From Staphylococcus devriesei (GTDB lineage Bacteria; Bacillota; Bacilli; Staphylococcales; Staphylococcaceae), in NCBI RefSeq assembly GCF_002902625.1, contig NZ_PPRG01000002.1, forward strand, positions 24,486 to 88,485: DNA of 64,000 bases, given 5' to 3'. A program made the translations under genes and the position numbers. The notes beneath the pieces were generated by a model. The model ran no database searches, was not told the DNA's origin, and saw only the letters and a list, made by a program, of their open reading frames with translations. Positions 58,552 through 64,000 of the stretch are shown in pieces. Every line of letters begins with the position of its first letter. Within the stretch, counting starts at the first letter, position 1.

Positions 58552-59724
58552 TTATTGTGATGAATGTTTATGACGTCGACTGGCTTGCATCGCCTTTTCA
58601 ACAAAAATAATTATAATACCAAAAATCATTACAATAATAGCCATATATAGTGGAAACTCTAAATTAATATCGAAGAGCATACCAGCGACAAGTGGGCCTA
58701 CAAAGTTACCCATACTAGTGAATGTGGAGTTTAGTCCTCCCGCGAAACCTTGGCGGTTGCCCGCAATATTTGAGAAATAATTAGTTAGTGCCGGGCGAAT
58801 CAAGTCAAATCCTATAAAGACGATAAAACTAATTAACATGATAGACCAATAGCTATTAGATACAATGAGCAGTCCTAGAACTATCGCCGAATAGAGTAGT
58901 GACCAAATAATGAATGTTAATTCAGTCATATATTTCATAAATTTATCAAAGAAGAAGACTTGGAATACCGCACCTGCTACACCACCACCGACAATAGCGA
59001 TTGAAATGTCACGAGGTGTGTAATGCGCTTTTTCTGAAGTGTATAATGAGAACAACGTTTCAAATGATGATAATCCAAAAGCTAAAACAAGTGTCAAAAT
59101 GATAGGTGTAATAAATACTTTCCAATTTATCTTAGAAAATTGTTCCGTTTCGAACATTTGGAAACCTTCTGTTGTTTCTTTACGTGGGTTATGAATTAAT
59201 AGTAAAGACATAATGAATGCTAATACCCCTAGCACACCTGCAAAATAGAAGGGCGCCCGATGAGAAAATTCTGCTAAAAATCCTCCGATACCCGGGCCGA
59301 GTATAAAGCCTGAGTTAATAATCGCTGACATATAACCGAAATTCTTCGCTTTATCTTTAGCAGGCGAAATATCGGCAATCATGCCTGTTACACCCGGCAT
59401 AACCATTCCTGCACTGAAACCACCTAAGATTCTTGAAATAATAAGAATAGAAAAACTATGTCCAACTGCAAATAAGAATTCTGAAATTGCGAATAAACTT
59501 AAGCCAATACAGATGATTAATTTTTTACCTAATTTATCTGCAAGCGTACCACCAAATGGAGATATGAGCATTTGTGATAACGCAAAGACTGCTACTAAAA
59601 CGCCTAGATCACTACCTTTTAATCCTAAATCTTTTAAATATACCGGTAATACTGGAATAACTAGCCCAATCCCTACGAAGATTAAGAAAATATTAAAGTA
59701 GAGTGTAAATAATTGTTTTTTCAT
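58552..59724 (-). CDS. norA: NorA multidrug efflux pump (MFS)
   Basis: This 390-residue 12-helix transporter closely resembles S. aureus NorA (388 residues). It has the MFS motif A region GGTLADKLGKK (about 61-71) and the antiporter motif C INSGFILGPGIGGFLAEF (about 137-154). It exports varied hydrophobic cations and quinolones with protons. The ATG at 59724 has AGAGGTG nearby; the open frame extends six codons further. In S. aureus it is controlled by MgrA and NorG. A palindromic repeat stands 44 bases upstream of the start. Confidence 0.92.
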   Translation of the reverse strand: MKKQLFTLYFNIFLIFVGIGLVIPVLPVYLKDLGLKGSDLGVLVAVFALSQMLISPFGGTLADKLGKKLIICIGLSLFAISEFLFAVGHSFSILIISRILGGFSAGMVMPGVTGMIADISPAKDKAKNFGYMSAIINSGFILGPGIGGFLAEFSHRAPFYFAGVLGVLAFIMSLLLIHNPRKETTEGFQMFETEQFSKINWKVFITPIILTLVLAFGLSSFETLFSLYTSEKAHYTPRDISIAIVGGGVAGAVFQVFFFDKFMKYMTELTFIIWSLLYSAIVLGLLIVSNSYWSIMLISFIVFIGFDLIRPALTNYFSNIAGNRQGFAGGLNSTFTSMGNFVGPLVAGMLFDINLEFPLYMAIIVMIFGIIIIFVEKAMQASRRHKHSSQ

Positions 59725-59767
59725 GGTCACACCTCTTTTCATTAATTGAGAGTTTGTTAACAGAAAT

Positions 59768-59824
59768 CTAGGGAGTGACGACGGAAATCTTATATATTTT
59801 CAAATATTCCGTAGTTCGCCCTAG
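59768..59824. repeat. 57-bp palindromic repeat upstream of norA
   Basis: CTAGGG (59768-59773) pairs with CCCTAG (59819-59824), and the arms contain GACGACGGAAATCTTATA and ATTCCGTAGTTC. It belongs to the dispersed palindrome family but lies in the norA promoter or leader. Confidence 0.65.
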
Positions 59825-60153
59825 CAATGTTAATGAGTGATGAGAAAAGTAAGATTTTAACCCATCTTTATCATACAATATCGTGACATTGTATACTATT
59901 TCTTCTCTATATTACAATAGTAAATTTTAAATACTAAGTAATTAATTTTACTACTTTTACGGTATTTTTATGAAATGTGTTCAACTTAAAATTATATTTT
60001 CTTAATTTAAAATTCATTTTGTGAGTCGTATTTAGTTTAGCTTTAAAATATATTGTTAAATTATTTGATTACAATCTTGGGAACGTTTATTATTAAAAAT
60101 TGACTAACTTAAATGAGCCTTATAATTAATAAATTAAGAAAGTAGTGTTTAAC
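59825..60153. other. norA upstream intergenic region
   Basis: About 330 bases of very AT-rich DNA with the divergent promoters of norA and the DUF1361 gene. I see no gene, no clear regulator site and no terminator. Confidence 0.35.
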
Positions 60154-60771
60154 ATGACCGCACGTTATATTGCGAGAATATATTTTATTATTCTTTTTAT
60201 AATTTCGTTATTTGAAACACGGGTCTTTAATTTTATGAGTTTAAATCTATTCCTAGCGTACGTGCCTTTCGAATTGTGTTTACTCTTAAGATTATTTAGA
60301 CCTAGAAAAACGTTTGAGTGGCCGTTATTTATTGTGTTTAGTTTGATTTTTATCTTATTAGTTCCAAATACATTCTATATGTTGACGGATTTAATTCATT
60401 TAAATCAATTTACTTTTGATTTTTATATGCGACTCAATATAATGGAATGGATTTATTTCACTTATTTATTACTTGGTGTCTTTTTAGCCATCTATTGTAT
60501 GATTCTTATTTACATCGAATTATTACATTTCACTTCGAAAATGTGGTTTAATCGTTCATTAATAATTATCCTTATGTTTTTAAATGGTTTAGGCATTTAT
60601 ATGGGCCGTTTCTTAAGATTCCACACTATACATTTAATCACTGAACCATTTAAAATTGTTCACCAAGTCATTTCATCAATGAATACACACACTATTACGT
60701 TTATTTTGTTGATGGTTCTGTTACAAGCTGTCATCATTGTCTTTGTGAAGGGAGTGCGCGTTGCAAAATGA
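60154..60771 (+). CDS. DUF1361 membrane protein
   Basis: This 205-residue protein has about six membrane helices and the DUF1361 features LLRLFRPRKTFEWPLF, LLVPNTFYMLTDLIHL (about 75-90) and MGRFLRFHTIHL. The function of the family is unknown. The ATG at 60154 is preceded by a weak site (AAGAAAG); a codon three residues earlier is possible. The next gene overlaps by 4 bases. Confidence 0.82.
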   Translation: MTARYIARIYFIILFIISLFETRVFNFMSLNLFLAYVPFELCLLLRLFRPRKTFEWPLFIVFSLIFILLVPNTFYMLTDLIHLNQFTFDFYMRLNIMEWIYFTYLLLGVFLAIYCMILIYIELLHFTSKMWFNRSLIIILMFLNGLGIYMGRFLRFHTIHLITEPFKIVHQVISSMNTHTITFILLMVLLQAVIIVFVKGVRVAK

Positions 60772-61046
60772 TGTTAAATATTCTAATGCTTTTAATTATA
60801 TTAGTAGCTTTGCAACTGATTATCGGTCATTTCTTTCATGTGATTGGATTTAGTTTATTACACAGTATTATTCTGACATTATTGCCACTTGGTATTGGAC
60901 TATTCCTTATACAAGTCTTCTACTACGAACGTCGTTATCCAAATTGGAACGTTCCATTAAACGTTAAACTCAGATTAAAATATATGTATATCATTACTTT
61001 CTTCGAATATATAGCCGTATATATTTGTCTATTTGTTTTTAAGTAG
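60768..61046 (+). CDS. 92-residue membrane protein of unknown function
   Basis: The protein has three hydrophobic segments (about 2-20, 25-50, 70-91) and a polar loop YERRYPNWNVPLNVKLRLKY. I do not recognise a family. GAAGGGAG lies at a good distance from the start and it overlaps the DUF1361 gene by 4 bases, so the two are coupled and may form a complex. Confidence 0.75.
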   Translation: MMLNILMLLIILVALQLIIGHFFHVIGFSLLHSIILTLLPLGIGLFLIQVFYYERRYPNWNVPLNVKLRLKYMYIITFFEYIAVYICLFVFK

Positions 61047-61074
61047 ACTATAGATTAGATGAGTATAAAGAAAT

Positions 61075-61130
61075 AAAGCTCGAGTAGTTTAGGCGCTTCC
61101 TAATAAAGGCCCTTGACTACTCGAGCTTTT
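61075..61130. terminator. Bidirectional terminator before phrB
   Basis: AAAGCTCGAGTAGT (61075-61088) pairs perfectly with ACTACTCGAGCTTT (61116-61129), with a smaller inner stem. Convergent genes flank it. Confidence 0.92.
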
Positions 61131-61137
61131 GCTATGC

Positions 61138-62511
61138 TTAAATACTCTTAAACGTCTCCATAACATGTTCTCTAGCGTTTTTATGATTCACGATTGGTTT
61201 AGGATAATCTGTTCCCAACTTTATACCTTCTTCTTCTAGTTGGGTTTTATTTTTGAGTGGATCATGTATCAATTTAGCTGAAATGTCATCAAAGAGAGGT
61301 ATAAACTTCTTAATATATAAAGCATCTTTATCAAAACGTTCACTTTGACGAATTGGGTTAAACATTCTAAAGTATGGTACCGCATCTGTGCCTGTTGAGG
61401 CTGACCATTGCCAACCATGAACGTTTGATGCAGAATCGAAATCGATTAATTTCTTTCTAAAATAGTCTTCTCCCCATGTCCAATCTATAAATAAATCTTT
61501 TGTTAAAAACTGAGACACTACCATTCTCATACGGTTATGCATAAAACCTGTGTTATTTAACTCCGCCATGGCTGCATCTACTAACGGAAAGCCAGTTTGC
61601 TCTTCACACCAACGTTGGAAATTTTCATTATCATTAAACCACTTAATTTGACGATATTTTTCATTGAAAGCTTCGTGCGCCGTATTAGGGTATTGAGTCA
61701 TTAAGACGTAATAAAATTCACGGAACATTAGCTCTCTAATAAATTTTTCAATATTACTTTCATCTTCTTCATAACTTTCTAATAGTTGAGTTATAATTTG
61801 GTTAATATCAATAAGCCCATAAGCTAATACAATACTGAGTTGGCTCGTTAATACTTCCGGTAAATACTCACGATTAGTGTCATAATTTTGTATGTCATTA
61901 TCTAAATATTCGTTCCAGTTTTTTGTTGCTTGGCTTTCTGACAGACCTTCTTGGGCAAATTCTTTATCAAGGGTCTGTTGCGACTTGATGGCAATCTTTG
62001 CAATATCATTCAATTTATAATCATATGCAGCATGTTGACGTAGTTTAGCGCGATGCGCTTTATAGAAACTAGTAAACACCTTATAAGGTTCGCCTTGTTT
62101 ATTCATTGTCAAACTAGGCTTGAAATAATGATTCGCTCTTAAGGTGGTCACAGAGACATCATATTTTTCAAATGCCTTCTTCAAATGACGTATGTCATAA
62201 GCTTCTTGATGATAGCTCATAATATCTCCCGCTACCACAATTTCAGATAACCCTTTATCCTTAGAAAAATCTCCTAGTTGACTATAATCAATTAAAAATG
62301 GCTCAATATCATGTTTGTATAGTTCTTTTAAAAACTTATCTAGCGTTCCATAATAATAGCGTTCTTTTAATTCTGTACCATCTTCTTCAAATAATTCTTG
62401 AGGGATAATAAGATAACATTTATCAATATTATATTGTTGTTGACTTATATATTCAAATAACGGGTTATTATTCACCCGAAAAACTCGATTAAGGATTACG
62501 CCAATGTTCAT
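61138..62511 (-). CDS. phrB: Deoxyribodipyrimidine photolyase
   Basis: This 457-residue flavoprotein uses blue light to split pyrimidine dimers. The N-terminal antenna domain (1-130) is followed by the FAD domain, with EKFIRELMFREFYYVLM (about 254-270), TGFPLVDAAMAELNNTGFMH and NRMRMVVSQFLTKDLFIDW, then DFDSASNVHGWQWSASTGTD (about 372-391). Length and motifs fit class I CPD photolyases. The start has GGAGTGAAACA upstream. It is monocistronic. Confidence 0.94.
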   Translation of the reverse strand: MNIGVILNRVFRVNNNPLFEYISQQQYNIDKCYLIIPQELFEEDGTELKERYYYGTLDKFLKELYKHDIEPFLIDYSQLGDFSKDKGLSEIVVAGDIMSYHQEAYDIRHLKKAFEKYDVSVTTLRANHYFKPSLTMNKQGEPYKVFTSFYKAHRAKLRQHAAYDYKLNDIAKIAIKSQQTLDKEFAQEGLSESQATKNWNEYLDNDIQNYDTNREYLPEVLTSQLSIVLAYGLIDINQIITQLLESYEEDESNIEKFIRELMFREFYYVLMTQYPNTAHEAFNEKYRQIKWFNDNENFQRWCEEQTGFPLVDAAMAELNNTGFMHNRMRMVVSQFLTKDLFIDWTWGEDYFRKKLIDFDSASNVHGWQWSASTGTDAVPYFRMFNPIRQSERFDKDALYIKKFIPLFDDISAKLIHDPLKNKTQLEEEGIKLGTDYPKPIVNHKNAREHVMETFKSI

Positions 62512-62748
62512 TGTTTCACTCCTGAGACTAAAGTTTATATACTTTACCCCTTTTCCCGAAAAGTAATAGTGTTAAATGAACAGAAAGGAGCGGTTAGGAT
62601 AAAATTGTTTAGTATTTGAGTATAACCGAGCGATAAGCAAAAAAGATATTATACTTTGATCTATAATTAGGTAGTAGTTGACTGAAAGTGGAAAAAGTAT
62701 AGTTTCACTATCTAGCTTCGTCTACTCAATCCTATTAAAGTTTGACCA

Positions 62749-63054
62749 TTAAATAATTAAACCGAGTGTTTCACGATTAAGACCGAATACATATAATAAA
62801 ATAAAGAATGTGGCAGCACTTAATATAGTTAAAATAAGTGTTAAAATCAATGTCCGTTTAAAACGATTCACGAATGCTACAAAGAGTATCCCTAAATTAT
62901 AAGCGAAGAACAGACCAAATAATGCCATAGAGATTTTTATATTCGTAAAGAAAATATTAATTAATAATACAATAATTGCAAAAATAACATACGGAATAGT
63001 AATCCATTTAAATTCAAATCGAATTTGCTTCGTACGTTTATCTTCATTATTCAT
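62749..63054 (-). CDS. 101-residue membrane protein of unknown function
   Basis: The protein has a charged N-terminus (MNNEDKRTKQIRFEFKW) and three to four membrane helices. I do not recognise a family. The ATG at 63054 has GGAGGG seven bases upstream, better than the TTG two codons earlier. It lies 93 bases after the CobW gene on the same strand and may be cotranscribed with it. Confidence 0.72.
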   Translation of the reverse strand: MNNEDKRTKQIRFEFKWITIPYVIFAIIVLLINIFFTNIKISMALFGLFFAYNLGILFVAFVNRFKRTLILTLILTILSAATFFILLYVFGLNRETLGLII

Positions 63055-63147
63055 GCGCAAACCCTCCTACTATTAATATAAAATATCACACTCGCATATT
63101 ATTTATGTGACAAACTTCTGAACTATTCAGCCATATCATCACTTGTT

Positions 63148-64000
63148 TTAAGTGAATTGAATCATCTCCAATTGATTACGTAAACGCGCTGTATCAAGTT
63201 CTTCACCAATTAACACAATCGTTAATGGTACCTCTTTATTTATAATGCCGTAATCTGGTAATCCCATAGCATATTGAAATTCATAAATTGCTTCAGGAAG
63301 ATCTCTAAATTTCACAAAGCCTTTCAGACGTAAAACATTATCCGGCAAGCGCATAATAAATTGATAAAACAACTGACGGTCGATAGGAGAAGTAAACGTA
63401 TATTGCATAGATTGAATGCCATGGTGATGCACATGTGAATGATGATGATCGAATGCTTTTGAATAATGATGTTTATGTAATTGTTCAATATCTATTTGAC
63501 TATATGTCGTAGCTATTCTTAGAGCATTCGGATTAAGCTTACTCAACTCATTATGTATATTTTGAAGACCTGAGTCATCAATTAAATCTACTTTATTAAT
63601 AATCATTGCATCACTACATTTCAGTTGTTCTTCCATCAAATGCGAAGTTGAGTGACTATAATCTTCTTTTTTTGAAAATCGTTGTGCATCTACTATTCCA
63701 ATAATTTGTGGTACTTTCACTTGTTTAACTACTGCTGGGTCTTGGCAAGCAGCAAATATTTCAAGCGGGTGTGCAATGCCTGTAGCTTCTATAATGATAT
63801 GATTCGTCTGACCTTGTGCTATAATTACTTTTAATTGTTGAACTAAATCTTCATTTAAGTCGCAACATACGCATCCATTAACAAGCGATTTAATAGAAAC
63901 ATTCTCTCCTATTACTAAACTATCTACATCAAAATTTCCAAATTCGTTCATTACGATTGTTATTTTCTCATCTTGTTTTAATAATTGGTCTATATAATGT
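63148..64000 (-). CDS. CobW/COG0523-family GTPase (5' end outside the window)
   Basis: The frame stays open to the window edge, so the start and Walker A lie beyond 64000. The visible 283 residues have IVMNEFGNFDVD (switch region), the metal motif CVCC of GCVCCDLNEDLV, IIEATGIAHP (G3-like) and INKVDL (NKxD, G4). Then comes a His-rich stretch (HHYSKAFDHHHSHVHHHG) and the C-terminal domain. COG0523 GTPases deliver zinc or other metals to client proteins. No Zur site can be seen as the promoter is outside. Confidence 0.9.
   Translation of the reverse strand, partial: HYIDQLLKQDEKITIVMNEFGNFDVDSLVIGENVSIKSLVNGCVCCDLNEDLVQQLKVIIAQGQTNHIIIEATGIAHPLEIFAACQDPAVVKQVKVPQIIGIVDAQRFSKKEDYSHSTSHLMEEQLKCSDAMIINKVDLIDDSGLQNIHNELSKLNPNALRIATTYSQIDIEQLHKHHYSKAFDHHHSHVHHHGIQSMQYTFTSPIDRQLFYQFIMRLPDNVLRLKGFVKFRDLPEAIYEFQYAMGLPDYGIINKEVPLTIVLIGEELDTARLRNQLEMIQFT

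Noticed and set aside
63418..63480. Short repeat array in the His-codon run of the CobW gene
   Set aside because: It is a coding stretch of His codons, typical of metal-binding loops, not a CRISPR or tandem repeat element.

Overview
The window is chromosomal DNA of a low-GC Gram-positive bacterium, almost certainly a Staphylococcus. LtaS, NrdE, QueF, FakB1, TagO and NorA read like close relatives of the S. aureus proteins. The gene order (secA-hpf-comF-fakB1-tagO-gdpS-pepT-murB-sst-nrd-queF-recQ-ltaS-pab-queCDE-csbB-fru-norA) is the one I remember from the staphylococcal core genome. From memory, S. aureus has saePQRS between queE and csbB and nagA next to fruA; neither is here. That points to a coagulase-negative species, but I cannot name it. 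I see no prophage, insertion sequence, CRISPR array, tRNA or rRNA.

Layout. 1-6 kb: the start of secA, ribosome hibernation factor hpf, the competence pair comFC/comFA (comFA frameshifted), fatty-acid binding protein fakB1, a YigZ-family gene and tagO (wall teichoic acid). 6-15 kb: gdpS, a split ThrE-type exporter, pepT, glycerate kinase, bacillithiol-linked ytxJ, lipoprotein ykyA, a frameshifted GrpB-family gene, murB, a frameshifted CHY zinc-finger gene and a 26-residue membrane peptide. 15-23 kb: the Fur-controlled sstABCD iron uptake operon and class Ib ribonucleotide reductase nrdIEF, with NrdR boxes far upstream and a folded RNA between nrdE and nrdF. 24-32 kb: an EamA permease with queF, two POT peptide transporters, a lipid kinase, a 5'-nucleotidase and hisC. 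32-41 kb: an osmoprotectant ABC transporter, recQ with an ABC-F ATPase, a ZIP metal transporter and ltaS. 42-49 kb: pxpBC, pabABC and a preQ1-riboswitch-controlled queCDE operon. 49-64 kb: csbB, an aldo-keto reductase, an Mg-efflux-type protein behind a folded leader, the fruRKA operon under CcpA and FruR signals, ybaK, norA, small membrane proteins, a photolyase and a CobW GTPase cut by the window end.

Shared themes are the cell envelope (tagO, murB, ltaS, csbB), deoxynucleotide and iron supply, and queuosine (queCDE plus queF about 22 kb away). Most gene ends carry strong hairpin terminators, many of them bidirectional.

The content is mostly ordinary core genome. I did not find a clear new multi-gene system. 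The items most worth a second look are the roughly 125-nt RNA fold between nrdE and nrdF, the folded leader of the CBS/CorC gene with a hairpin between ribosome-binding site and start, three single-base-insertion frameshifts within 12 kb, a dispersed family of 50-60 bp palindromes, and several unannotated short open reading frames.
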